A stretch of 64,000 nucleotides of DNA. Source: JADJLQ01 sp044227925 (GTDB lineage: Bacteria > Bacteroidota > Bacteroidia > Chitinophagales > Saprospiraceae). The stretch is taken from positions 62,001-126,000 of the forward strand of contig JBGAVW010000004.1 in assembly GCA_044227925.1 (NCBI GenBank), given 5' to 3'. Below, piece after piece: positions 54,601-63,485 of the stretch (the stretch's first letter is position 1; every line of letters begins with the position of its first letter). The notes below the pieces were generated by a model, which saw only the letters and a list, made by a program, of their open reading frames with translations, searched no databases and was not told the DNA's origin. The translations under genes were made by a program, and so were the position numbers.

Positions 54601-55179
54601 AATACTTTTTCATCGGTATATATTCAAAATCTTGGAAACGATAAATTCAGTACTGTCCCTTTACCTAACCAGGCGCAGGTAGCGCCAATATTTGGAATGC
54701 AAACGTTGGATGCAAATAAAGATGGTTACCTGGACCTGGTGGTTAATGGCAACGATTATGGAATGGAATTAATTCAGGGCAGGGCAGATGCCATGAGTGG
54801 GGTAGTGTTGTTAAATAATAAAAAAGGTTGGTTCTCACCCGTTTCTATAAATGAAAGTGGTTTTTTTACAAATGGTGAAAATCGAACCATGTCGGGTATA
54901 TATGTTGGAGACAAGTATATGATTTTACAGATGGTAAATCTGGATTCACTTTACCTATTTAAGTCCAGGGGACCATCTGAGAGAATTATAAAAACGGATA
55001 AGGATGAAACATATGGAATCCTGGAATTTGCTGATAGCAAAAGCAGAAAGTTAGAATTCTATCCTGGTGATGCGTATAAATCACAACGGAGTAATGTGGT
55101 TGGTTTACCTCCCGGTTCTACACTCAGGATCTTTAATTCTATTACCAAAAAGCAAAGAATGGTAAAAGCAGAAAACTAG
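51628..55179 (+). CDS. Large FG-GAP/VCBS-repeat lipoprotein with ASPIC/UnbV domain
   Basis: 1183-residue predicted lipoprotein (Cys17, LILSACKKS). Seven calcium-loop FG-GAP motifs precede residue about 500 (DLNEDGLED, DLNADGKKD, DYDRDGDLD, DFNEDGWPD, DINNDGKAE, DIDLDSYQD, DLDNDGDMD). An ASPIC/UnbV domain follows (about 510-605, GSSVDVFYDQGK, VKWADGSLQKF). Seven more motifs cover about 650-1080 (DIDGNGTED, DVDSDDDLD, DIDSDGDLD, DYNNDGKPD, DFDCDGDMD, DFDSNGSLD, DANKDGYLD). This implies two seven-bladed propellers. It probably binds glycans or proteins at the cell surface; function otherwise unknown. Confidence 0.88.
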   Translation: MKLLRLTIWALLILSACKKSETVFTAIPAKHSGIDFVNEIVEYDSFNILNTEFIYNGAGIGIGDLNEDGLEDLFFAGNQVGNVCYLNTGNFKFRDITQMANLHKPDGGMWSSGVTILDLNADGKKDIYITNTLIKNASKRKNLFYLNTGNNPEGIPQFKEMASEYGLDDTSYASHAQFFDYDRDGDLDLFIGTNFIDRPVMGQYVKDVNEGCNENCDKLYRNDWDSLKNHPYFRDVSAAAGMTLHGYSHSTLIHDFNEDGWPDIYIANDYQSDDLIYINNANGSFTNKVSAMFRHQSSAAMGSDLGDINNDGKAEVMTVEMLPFTNLRKKTLIGPANYSSYIYVKQYGYQYQYTRNTLQLNQGMKNGYPVYGDISFLSGVHETEWSWAPVFVDIDLDSYQDLYITNGFPKDVTDHDFGEYRNETRGYISDMDLQNLIPVVKVSNFMYSNRKDLSFTDVTKEWGMYIKSFSNGVVYGDLDNDGDMDMVVHNIDDAPFVFRNNTLSPEKVSNKNYLNILLKGSGTNPEAIGSSVDVFYDQGKIQTRFVLSGRGYLSQSSYLCSFGLDTIQEIDSIKVKWADGSLQKFGKYKANQKIVLTKNNTIIPDFAKILDSTLLEKVSSSSLGIDYLHHEKDFIDFNIQKTIPHKMSQYGVPVCAGDIDGNGTEDMIIGASANELEFIYLQDQKGSFSKKQFAFKASNETEAEDAGMLLLDVDSDDDLDMVISGGSYENLMANKAVYGVRLFVNDGRGNFTRDSTAIDSKIWTCSSTIRSADIDSDGDLDLFIAGHVLPGYYPKHDRSYILINESTENKIKFSDATDRWISDELGLLNDAIFSDYNNDGKPDLLLATEWGPVTILRNTNSSFEKVLSEPLSKQLGWWTSLTAGDFDCDGDMDYIAGNYGENTYFKCNEKEPITIYAKDFDSNGSLDPFISCYWRDTAGQKKEYFFHGRDEMIKQLLLIRRKFQKYAPFGLATVKEVFPGRELDSALILKANTFSSVYIQNLGNDKFSTVPLPNQAQVAPIFGMQTLDANKDGYLDLVVNGNDYGMELIQGRADAMSGVVLLNNKKGWFSPVSINESGFFTNGENRTMSGIYVGDKYMILQMVNLDSLYLFKSRGPSERIIKTDKDETYGILEFADSKSRKLEFYPGDAYKSQRSNVVGLPPGSTLRIFNSITKKQRMVKAEN

Positions 55180-55220
55180 CCGGTCCGATGTATTTCTAAA
55201 TGTGAATTATAGCCTCTATC

Positions 55221-57641
55221 TCATTCTGATCTTAAATTGGCAACCGGATTCGCCATTGCGGCCTTTAGAGATTGAACTAATACAGTAGACAATGCGATAC
55301 ATATGATGATAGAAACCGGGATCACAAAAAACAACCAATCCAAACGGATATGAAATGCATATTGTTTTAACCAATGATTTACAAGTAGAAATGCTATCGG
55401 AAGAGCAATTGCCGATGCCAGCCAAACCAGGTTGAGATAATCTTTGGTAATCATGCTTGTAATCTGCACCAGACTTGCTCCCAGCGTCTTGCGGATGCTG
55501 ATTTCTTTTTTTCGTTTTGCAATAGTATAAATCGATAAACCTAATAATCCCAGACTGGCGATAAAAATGGCAATCAGTGTAAATAGTAAAAGTACAGATG
55601 AAAATAGTTTGTCATTATTGTATTGGGCATTGAATCTTTCATCCAGGAAAAAATAACTAAATGGGCTCTGGGGAAAAGAAGCATTCCATTTTTGTTTTAC
55701 ATGATCGATTAAAGAGCCCGGGTCTTGTGAATTAAACTTGAATGAAAACATTTCCATATTTGCTTCATCGCTGAGATAAAATACTATTGGATCAATGCCA
55801 TGGGCCAATGATTCCTGATGAAAATCTTTTACGATCCCTACCACCTTACATTTAAAGCCTGCGCCATTTATTTCTTTGCTGAGCATTTTTTCGGGAGCTG
55901 AAAATCCAAATAACTTTGCAGCAGTTTCATTCACTAAAATATTGTTTATGGCATTTGTATCTAATAGAGGCCTTTCAGTGGTAAAATTGGTTCCTGCCAG
56001 GATTTGAAGGCCATAGGCTGAAATAAATTCTTTATCCACTCCCAGGATTCTGCATCGTTTTGAGTTGGTTTCATTTTTAAGAGCAAAACCGGAAGAACCA
56101 CCAACTTCCGATCCGGGTACTGAAGTAGATGCTGTAACCGAAGTTACGGCAGAATGTGATTTGATTTGATTGATAAAACTAGTATAACTCGGTAATAAGC
56201 TGCTATCCAACCTGGCAGTTTGATTGACCACTAATGTTTGATTTATATCAACTCCAAGTTCTTTCGATTGCATAAAATGAAGCTGTCTGTAGAATCCAAT
56301 GGCTCCGGCGATCAAAATAATGGCTGCTACAAATTGAAGTATTACCAGTCCTTTTCTTAATACTATTTTGCCGTTATTTGAATGTTGATTGGTTTGTTCC
56401 CCTTTTATTGCCTGGATCGGGTGAAATGACGAAAGCACAAATGCCGGGTAAAAGCCAGATAAAAAAGTACCCGTGATAAAAAGAAGTACAGTACCCAGCC
56501 AAAATTGCCAGGATGCCCCATTTAAACTGGTGATGCTTTTACCAACTAATCGTGAAAACCAAGGTAATGCGATTATAAATACAGCCACACCAATGAATAC
56601 GGCCAAAAGATTAATTAAAAAAGATTCGGTCAGAAATTGTCTGATGAGTTGTAGCTGGCCGGCACCAGCCACTTTGCGAACACCCACCTCTCTGGCCCGG
56701 TCTAAGGACCTCGATGTAGAAAGGTTGATATAATTAATCCATGCAATCAGGAGGATAAATAGCGCTGCGATAGCTAAATATTTTAAATAAGTCATATCCC
56801 CATTACCGGGGAATTCATAATCGTACTTTGATTTTGTATGTATATCAGTTAATGGCTGGAGTACAAATTTTTGATTATAGTTGGCACGTTTCATATCATC
56901 ACCGGTATACCTCTGAGCAAATAACGGCAATTTGGCTTCCAGGATTTCTGGTTTGGTGCCGGACCTTAATAGGATATACGTATAAAAATCAGACCAGCCC
57001 CAGCTGGTATTTGCGTCTCCTTCAGTCAGTTGTATGTATTTTTCATAATTCAATAAAATTGTAAAGGTGATATGGGAATTCGCCGGTAAATTTTCCAATA
57101 CTCCCGTCACAATATAATCTTCATCATTGTATCTCAGGGGTTGGCCCATTGGATTTTTGTTGCCAAAATATTTTTTTGCGGTTTCCTCTGTGATTACGGC
57201 CTCATTTAATTCAGTAAAAACACTTTCCGGGGTACCTTGTAAAAACTTAAATGAAAAAATATCAAAAGCATCTTTATCTGCATAATATATATTTCCACCT
57301 TCAATAATTTTTATTTCACCATTGGATATCATACCTCCGCGTCTTCGAAACCTCGCTGCTTTCTCAACTTCAGGAAAATCTTTTTTCATGGCCGGTGCAA
57401 GGGCAGGGTAGGTAAATGCAAAAGTTTGTTCCTTGCCGTCTTTTTCTGTCACTACCATAGGTACTCTGAATATTCGGTCTTTCTTTTCATGCATTTTATC
57501 ATAGCTATATTCGAATCGCAAATAATTAATAATCATGAGAAAGGCCGCTATACCCAAAGACAAGCCTAAAATATTGATGGCTGAAAAAGTTTTATTTTTC
57601 AGTAGATTTCTCCAGGCAATTTTAAAGTAATTGGTAATCAT
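55221..57641 (-). CDS. FtsX/MacB-type ABC transporter permease
   Basis: Inner-membrane permease of 806 residues: N-terminal helix (ILGLSLGIAAFLMII), a periplasmic MacB-type domain (about 45-280), then the first FtsX helix set near 285-400 including DRAREVGVRKVAGAGQLQLIRQFLTES, a helix near 430-450, a second periplasmic domain, and a second FtsX set near 680-790 (KRKKEISIRKTLGASLVQI). The two coupling motifs would contact an ATPase, but none is nearby. It lies 38 bases after a paralogous gene. Confidence 0.9.
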   Translation of the reverse strand: MITNYFKIAWRNLLKNKTFSAINILGLSLGIAAFLMIINYLRFEYSYDKMHEKKDRIFRVPMVVTEKDGKEQTFAFTYPALAPAMKKDFPEVEKAARFRRRGGMISNGEIKIIEGGNIYYADKDAFDIFSFKFLQGTPESVFTELNEAVITEETAKKYFGNKNPMGQPLRYNDEDYIVTGVLENLPANSHITFTILLNYEKYIQLTEGDANTSWGWSDFYTYILLRSGTKPEILEAKLPLFAQRYTGDDMKRANYNQKFVLQPLTDIHTKSKYDYEFPGNGDMTYLKYLAIAALFILLIAWINYINLSTSRSLDRAREVGVRKVAGAGQLQLIRQFLTESFLINLLAVFIGVAVFIIALPWFSRLVGKSITSLNGASWQFWLGTVLLFITGTFLSGFYPAFVLSSFHPIQAIKGEQTNQHSNNGKIVLRKGLVILQFVAAIILIAGAIGFYRQLHFMQSKELGVDINQTLVVNQTARLDSSLLPSYTSFINQIKSHSAVTSVTASTSVPGSEVGGSSGFALKNETNSKRCRILGVDKEFISAYGLQILAGTNFTTERPLLDTNAINNILVNETAAKLFGFSAPEKMLSKEINGAGFKCKVVGIVKDFHQESLAHGIDPIVFYLSDEANMEMFSFKFNSQDPGSLIDHVKQKWNASFPQSPFSYFFLDERFNAQYNNDKLFSSVLLLFTLIAIFIASLGLLGLSIYTIAKRKKEISIRKTLGASLVQITSMITKDYLNLVWLASAIALPIAFLLVNHWLKQYAFHIRLDWLFFVIPVSIIICIALSTVLVQSLKAAMANPVANLRSE

Positions 57642-57679
57642 TTTTTTACTATTTAAAAATGGATCTTGAACTTTATTGT

Positions 57680-60046
57680 CTATTCAGTACGAAGCGATTT
57701 TACGGGGTTGGTAAAGGTGGAGCGCAAGGCATTGGTAAGGATTGTAAGTAAAGCAATAAAAAACAGTACTGCAGAAACCGTTACCATCATAGCATAACTG
57801 ATGCCATCATGGAATGTAAAAACGCTTAATAGGATTCTTCCCGAGATATACCCTATCGGAATGGCAATAAGGAAAGCGATAGTCAGTAATTTTATAAAAC
57901 TCAGAGATAATACCTGTACTATATCTTTTAACTCAGCTCCCAATACTTTGCGTATTCCAATTTCTTTTACTCTTTTTTCGGTGGTATACATTACAATTCC
58001 CAATAAACCCAATACGGCAATCACCATAACAATAAAAGAAATGAAACCAAGGAAATTCATATCAGCCCCAGGGTAATACTGATCGTACAATTCTTGTTCA
58101 TACCAGGAGTAAGCAAAATCATGATACGGATGATGAATTTTCCAAATGGAAGTTAAATCTGTCGTCAATATTTCTTTTGTAAACCCATCCTGTACTTTTA
58201 GGGAAGCTACTTTAAATAAGGATGGTTGGTGTTGAATAATCAAAGGTTGCCGGCCAAATTGATAATCTGCATAACAGAAATCTTTGACTACACCAGCGAC
58301 AACTAATGGATCACTGTTATTATAATAGAAGGATTGACCAACGGCTGACCCCGGATTCATCCACCCCAAGGCATATGCGGTTTGTTCATTGATCAATACT
58401 CTATGGTCGGCAGAATCTGAACTGGATTTTGGAAGGTTGGTTCCTGCTAAAAAAGTTAGCTTCATATTCTCTATAAATTCTGCATTGGCAGCATAATAAT
58501 TAGTAGGTAAAAATTCCGATTGCAAATCTTTTCTGATTCCTCCTGTCAGGGCATTATACCCAAATGGGGTTGAGGTAAGGCCCACTTTTTCTATATATTT
58601 ATTTGATTTAATATCATTAATCAGGTTTTGGTAATTTTTATCAGGTAGTGATATATTGACTATATTTTTACGATTGTAATTTATATTGTCCGTAGCCATA
58701 AAATGAAACTGGTGATACATATGTCCTATCATATAGATAAAACAGGCCGTCACCACAAATTGCAATACCACTAATCCTTTTCTAAAGCCTATCTTTCCAA
58801 AAGACATAGGATTGATTGACCCTTTTAATACGGATACAGGTTGGAAGCCGGATAATAGCCACGCTGGCAAGGCTCCTGCTACAGCACCCGTGATTATGGT
58901 AAAGCAAATAAAAAAAATAGTTAGAAGCCATGGTCTATCCACTTCCCAGGTAAACCAGGTCACATGTACATATGCTTTCATCCATTCGAGAATTAAATAC
59001 CCAACCAACAGTGACAAGAGTGCAACTATTATGGATTCACTCAGAAATTGACCAATTAATTGATGCCGCAATGCTCCTGTAACCTTTCTTACGCCCACTT
59101 CCTTTGCTCTGGCAAGAGATTTGGCTAAAGTGAGGTTTATATAATTAAAGCTTGCCAGGGCAAGTAACATGATCGCAAAAGAAAAATTTACCATTAGATC
59201 TAATGGGTCTTCAACATAGGGATTATTTCGAAGGTCTTTGGTGTCCGGTGAGATCATATTGAGTGATTGATAGGAGAAAGTAATTTTATCGAGGCTGGCA
59301 TCCTGGGTAGGATATATTTTTTCTGCAACCGTTTTTAGTGCTGTATTCAAAGCCAGAGGACCTGATAGTTTATTTATTTGTATGTATGTAAATGCAGTAT
59401 TATAGTTTGACCATTCGGCAAAAGTCGGATGCTGTAATCCGGTTTTTTCGAGAGTAGACATAGATACCATTACATCTGATCTGAAATGAGTATTACGCTT
59501 AAAAGGCTTTAATAATCCTACGATTTTGAGGTCACCGTAAGTAGGGTGGGATATAATCATGCCTATAGGATCACTGGTCCCAAAAAAGGCTATGGCTTTT
59601 TCTTTGGTGATGGCCAGCGTGTTTGGTTCAACCGGAATGCTTCCTTGCTCTATAGAGAATCCAAAAATGCTGAAAAAAGCCGGTTGAATAAAAATGGGAT
59701 TGACTTTGAGTGTTTTTATTTTATTGGTAAGCTCCCAATCAAATTGCCTGATTACTTTGGTAGCATTTTCGATAAATGGAAAATCGCTTTTTAATCTTTC
59801 AGCAAGCATAAAGGGCGTAGAAGCATACATTGCCTCCTGCCCTTGGTGGGGCTTTACATTGGAAAGAATCCGGTAGGTTTGATCTACATAGGGATGAAAA
59901 TTATCACTTTCATATGTGCTTTGAATTTGCATTAGAGCGATCAAGGCAAATGGCAGTGCCAGTCCCAATCCAAGAATATTGATGAATGAAAATAATTTAT
60001 GTTTAAATAAACTCCTCCAGGCTATTTTTAAATAATTTGACCACAT
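57680..60046 (-). CDS. FtsX/MacB-type ABC transporter permease, paralogue
   Basis: 788 residues with the same domain order as the next gene downstream: N-terminal helix (INILGLGLALPFALI), first periplasmic domain, FtsX helices with LARAKEVGVRKVTGALRHQLIGQF, a central helix, second periplasmic domain and a closing FtsX set with KRVKEIGIRKVLGAELKDI. It is the promoter-proximal gene of the two. Sequences differ widely in the periplasmic parts, so they probably form a heteromer or serve different substrates (inferred). Confidence 0.9.
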   Translation of the reverse strand: MWSNYLKIAWRSLFKHKLFSFINILGLGLALPFALIALMQIQSTYESDNFHPYVDQTYRILSNVKPHQGQEAMYASTPFMLAERLKSDFPFIENATKVIRQFDWELTNKIKTLKVNPIFIQPAFFSIFGFSIEQGSIPVEPNTLAITKEKAIAFFGTSDPIGMIISHPTYGDLKIVGLLKPFKRNTHFRSDVMVSMSTLEKTGLQHPTFAEWSNYNTAFTYIQINKLSGPLALNTALKTVAEKIYPTQDASLDKITFSYQSLNMISPDTKDLRNNPYVEDPLDLMVNFSFAIMLLALASFNYINLTLAKSLARAKEVGVRKVTGALRHQLIGQFLSESIIVALLSLLVGYLILEWMKAYVHVTWFTWEVDRPWLLTIFFICFTIITGAVAGALPAWLLSGFQPVSVLKGSINPMSFGKIGFRKGLVVLQFVVTACFIYMIGHMYHQFHFMATDNINYNRKNIVNISLPDKNYQNLINDIKSNKYIEKVGLTSTPFGYNALTGGIRKDLQSEFLPTNYYAANAEFIENMKLTFLAGTNLPKSSSDSADHRVLINEQTAYALGWMNPGSAVGQSFYYNNSDPLVVAGVVKDFCYADYQFGRQPLIIQHQPSLFKVASLKVQDGFTKEILTTDLTSIWKIHHPYHDFAYSWYEQELYDQYYPGADMNFLGFISFIVMVIAVLGLLGIVMYTTEKRVKEIGIRKVLGAELKDIVQVLSLSFIKLLTIAFLIAIPIGYISGRILLSVFTFHDGISYAMMVTVSAVLFFIALLTILTNALRSTFTNPVKSLRTE

Positions 60047-60261
60047 AAGATATTTTGATCAGCATCTATGCCAATTTCATAATATCAAGATAATCAACCA
60101 TTTAATACATTGACACTGGTTTAAAATTGTATCAAAATCGACCAGATCTTTGGCCATTGACTATTTTTTGACTGAGGGATGAATTTTTAATGCACGGATA
60201 AAGGAATTTCAATTTTGGTTTCGGGACGATATAGTATTTGCTATTTTAAATATCTTACATC

Positions 60262-61506
60262 ATGGTATCATCTAGACGGAAAGCAATCGGTTCATTGCTG
60301 GGATTTCCAATATTCAATTCTATATCAGGAATCATATCTCCTGACCATACCGATAAAATAAATCGGGAAAGTAAACTTCCGGCACAAAAGTTATTTGATA
60401 TAAAAGGGACCTATCTAAATTCTGCATATACCCATCCGATGAGCATTGGATCAAAGCAACTGGTTGGAGCATATTTGAATTCAAGAATGGAAAATGGAAA
60501 AAAGCCACTTTATATAATGGATGAAAACCGGAAACTAGCTAAAATGCTTTTTGCAGAATTGATACAAGCAGACGAAGATGAAATAGCCTGGATTCCAAGT
60601 ACTATGGCAGGAGAAAATTTAATTTTAAACGGTCTATCTATAAAAGAGACAAAATCACGGTTGGTGACGGATGCTTACCATTTTAGCGGATCCCTTTTTA
60701 TGTATACTGAGCTGGCCAAAAAAGGAGTAGATGTCCAAATTATTCAACCAAAGGAAAATAGAATTAATTACGATGATATCGAAAAGGCCTTGATACCTGG
60801 TACTAAACTTATCGCCGTATCCTTGGTTTCTGCTTTTAATGGATTTCAACACGATTTGAAAAAACTATGTGACATGGCACACGCCAGAAACATTTTAGTT
60901 TATGCCGATATCATACAGGCAGCCGGTGCAGTGCCCATTAACGTAAAAGAATCTGGTGTGGATTTTTGTGCATGCGCCTCATACAAATGGCTGATGGGTG
61001 ACTTTGGTGCAGGATTTCTATATGTGAGAAAGGATAAAATGGATTTATTGAATAAAACTCAATATGGTTACAGGCAAGAAGAAAAATTTACCACTCATAT
61101 TTTCCCATTTGATGAACCTGGACAGATGCCGTTTGAATCTGAAAGTAAAAAAGATGCAGGTGGAAATTTTGAAGTGGGTACTTTGGCTAATGGTGCTATA
61201 CCGGCGTTGAGGTTTTCATTAGAGTATATTTTGAATACCGGGACTGAAAAGATACAAAATCACAGGCAGTCCATGATCTCATTATTACAACAGAAGTTGC
61301 CGGGACTCGGATTTTTGCCATTGACACCTATTGATTCAATATCTCCGATAGTATCTTTTGCATATAAAAACGCATTTGATAAGTTTAATTCAAAACTCAT
61401 ACAGGCTGGAATAAATATTTCAGTGTATAAAAACCGGATCAGGGTATCTCCGTCTATATTTAATGGCTTGGAAGATGTAGAGAAGTTGGTGGATGCCTTG
61501 ATGTAG
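60262..61506 (+). CDS. Class V aminotransferase-like PLP enzyme with Tat-like N-terminus
   Basis: Fold-type I PLP enzyme of 414 residues. PLP contacts are visible: Asp216 (YADIIQ) and the Schiff-base lysine Lys242 in ASYKWLMGDFGAGFLYVR. The ending INISVYKNRIRVSPSIFNG matches the NifS/isopenicillin-N-epimerase group. The N-terminus SSRRKAIGSLLGFPIFNSISGI resembles a twin-arginine signal, suggesting export of a folded enzyme with bound PLP. Without this it could be a cysteine desulfurase-like enzyme, but no catalytic desulfurase loop cysteine stands out. Substrate unknown. Confidence 0.82.
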   Translation: MVSSRRKAIGSLLGFPIFNSISGIISPDHTDKINRESKLPAQKLFDIKGTYLNSAYTHPMSIGSKQLVGAYLNSRMENGKKPLYIMDENRKLAKMLFAELIQADEDEIAWIPSTMAGENLILNGLSIKETKSRLVTDAYHFSGSLFMYTELAKKGVDVQIIQPKENRINYDDIEKALIPGTKLIAVSLVSAFNGFQHDLKKLCDMAHARNILVYADIIQAAGAVPINVKESGVDFCACASYKWLMGDFGAGFLYVRKDKMDLLNKTQYGYRQEEKFTTHIFPFDEPGQMPFESESKKDAGGNFEVGTLANGAIPALRFSLEYILNTGTEKIQNHRQSMISLLQQKLPGLGFLPLTPIDSISPIVSFAYKNAFDKFNSKLIQAGINISVYKNRIRVSPSIFNGLEDVEKLVDALM

Positions 61507-61651
61507 TTTTGCGTTTTGGTCGTTTTTTCGGGTTTCTATTTTTTTGGCAATGATATTTGCGGTATTCCTTGAGTAAAAATAAGATACAAAATAGTATTGA
61601 GTAGCGAGGAGGTTTAATCCACAATTTCCCTCCTATCCTTACCCCAGAAAT

Positions 61652-61687
61652 AAAAAAGCCTCATAAATTATTCACTTACAAGGCTTT
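61652..61687 (-). terminator. Probable terminator after tRNA-Asp
   Basis: On the minus strand AAAGCCT (complement of 61681-61687) pairs with AGGCTTT (complement of 61655-61661) around a 19-base loop and runs into a T tract. The stem is seven base pairs. Confidence 0.6.
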
Positions 61688-61700
61688 ATAAAATTATTTG

Positions 61701-61774
61701 CGGACCGGACGGGACTCGAACCCGCGACCTCCGCCGTGACAGGGCGGCATTCTAACCAACTGAACTACCGATCC
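61701..61774 (-). tRNA. tRNA-Asp (anticodon GUC)
   Basis: 74-base cloverleaf on the minus strand. The acceptor GGATCGG pairs with CCGGTCC with one T-G pair. The anticodon arm CCGCCCTGTCACGGCGG shows GTC, and the T arm is GCGGGTTCGAGTCCCGT. The discriminator is G, as usual for aspartate. CCA is not encoded. Confidence 0.96.
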
Positions 61775-61797
61775 TCCTATTCTTTTCAGAAGGACTG

Positions 61798-61827
61798 CAA
61801 AAGTATGTTTTTTTGGCAAAAAACAAA
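61798..61827 (-). promoter_or_regulatory. Bacteroidota-type promoter for tRNA-Asp
   Basis: On the minus strand TTTG (61824-61827) and TACTTTTG (61798-61805) are 18 bases apart, ending 23 bases before the mature tRNA. Confidence 0.68.
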
Positions 61828-61919
61828 AGAATTATTCAAAAAGATATTTTGAAATTTTGGCCAGCACTACAAAAGGAGATTTAGCCCCTGCATGCAATCT
61901 AAATCAGATTAACCTTCAA

Positions 61920-63482
61920 TCAATTTAGCTGCATATCCACCACCGTATTATCTTTATAGAGTGCTTGTGTTTTTACCAACTGATCAAAAAGTGATTTTGT
62001 AAGATCTTCATACCCCTTCCTGCCATACAAATTAGTTACTTCATTAGGGTCCAGTTTTAAATCATATAATTCCCATTGATCGATGTCGTTGTAAAAATGG
62101 ATTAATTTGTACCGATCAGTGCGAATCCCGTAGTGTCTTTTTACATCATGCGGTCCCGGATATTCATAATAATGGTAATACACCGATTTTCGCCAATCCT
62201 TTGTTTTTTTTCCGGTAATTAACGGCACGAGTGATTTGCCATGTACATCATCAGGCACAGCTATACCGGCAAGGTCAAGGAAAGTGGGTGCATAGTCAAT
62301 GTTTTGAACCAATTTTTCAATTTTACCTTTATTTATTTTATTTGGAAGTTTCATGACCAAAGGGGTACGGAATGATTCTTCATACATAAATCGTTTGTCA
62401 AACCAACCATGCTCACCCAGATAGAAACCCTGATCTGAAGTATATACAACTAATGTATTTTCATCAAGATTATTTTCTTTTAAATAATTAAGTATACGGC
62501 CAATATTATCATCAACTGAAGCGATACATCTCATATAGTCTTCCATATACCGCTGAAAGCTCCACTCTAATAGCTCCTTACCCGATAGATTTGCTTTTTT
62601 ATAATATTCTATTTCCGGAAGGTAGGCTTTGTCCCAGGCAGCACGTTGTGCAGGATTCATTCGTTTTAGCTGACCTTCAAAAGCTTTTCGCAAAGGGCCT
62701 TGCACTTCGCCTTCTTTATCCAACATTTTCAAATCATTTACCGGGCAAAAGTCTTTCATATGCATCTGCTGGTCAGCTGCAGCAGTTCTACCTTCGTAAT
62801 TATCATAGAAGTTTGCAGGTAATGGAAATTTGAAATCATTATACTTGGTTAAATAAGATGTGTCCGGCATCCAGCATCGATGTGGTGCTTTATGATGCAA
62901 TAAAAGACAAAATGGTTTTTTCTTATCTCTTTTGTCCAACCACTTTATACTGAAATCAGTAATCAAATTGGTAACATATCCTTCTATTTTATTTCTCTTT
63001 CCCATTTCTATAAAATCAGGATTGTAATAATCTCCCTGGCCCGGGAGTATATTCCAATAATCAAAGCCTGTGGGATCACTCTCCAGATGCCATTTACCAA
63101 TCATGGCGGTTTCATATCCGGAGGCTCTCAACAATTTTGGAAATGTTACCTGGCTGCCATTAAATGCCAGTGTATTATCCAAATGACCATTGGCATGAGA
63201 AAATTTTCCGGTAAGCATTACAGCACGGCTCGGAGCACAAATGGAATTTGTGACAAAGCTATTGGTGAAAATAACTCCTTCTTTTGCAATTCGATCAATA
63301 TTAGGAGTTTGATTTAGCTTACCGCTATAACAACTCATGGCCTGGTATGCATGATCATCAGACATGATAAATAGGATATTGGGTCGGCCGGCATGCTTTG
63401 ATCGGTCGTTCCTCTTGTAAGACGAAAAAGCAGAAAATAGAACAAAGAAAATAATGATAGAAAAGACAATTTTGAATTTCAT
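61920..63482 (-). CDS. Secreted type I sulfatase
   Basis: Hydrolyses sulfate esters, probably on polysaccharide. An N-terminal hydrophobic signal (about 3-20) is followed by RPNILFIMSDDHAYQAMSC, where the paired aspartates bind calcium. The formylglycine signature CAPSRAVMLTGK carries Cys82 (C-x-P-S-R), which needs maturase (FGE or anSME). GKWHLES, HHKAPHRCW and VVYTSDQGFYLGEHGWFDKRFMYEES are further family blocks. The 520 residues are usual. It lies three bases downstream of a rhamnosidase gene, so both likely act on sulfated rhamnose-containing glycan (inferred). Confidence 0.93.
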   Translation of the reverse strand: MKFKIVFSIIIFFVLFSAFSSYKRNDRSKHAGRPNILFIMSDDHAYQAMSCYSGKLNQTPNIDRIAKEGVIFTNSFVTNSICAPSRAVMLTGKFSHANGHLDNTLAFNGSQVTFPKLLRASGYETAMIGKWHLESDPTGFDYWNILPGQGDYYNPDFIEMGKRNKIEGYVTNLITDFSIKWLDKRDKKKPFCLLLHHKAPHRCWMPDTSYLTKYNDFKFPLPANFYDNYEGRTAAADQQMHMKDFCPVNDLKMLDKEGEVQGPLRKAFEGQLKRMNPAQRAAWDKAYLPEIEYYKKANLSGKELLEWSFQRYMEDYMRCIASVDDNIGRILNYLKENNLDENTLVVYTSDQGFYLGEHGWFDKRFMYEESFRTPLVMKLPNKINKGKIEKLVQNIDYAPTFLDLAGIAVPDDVHGKSLVPLITGKKTKDWRKSVYYHYYEYPGPHDVKRHYGIRTDRYKLIHFYNDIDQWELYDLKLDPNEVTNLYGRKGYEDLTKSLFDQLVKTQALYKDNTVVDMQLN

Positions 63483-63485
63483 TTT

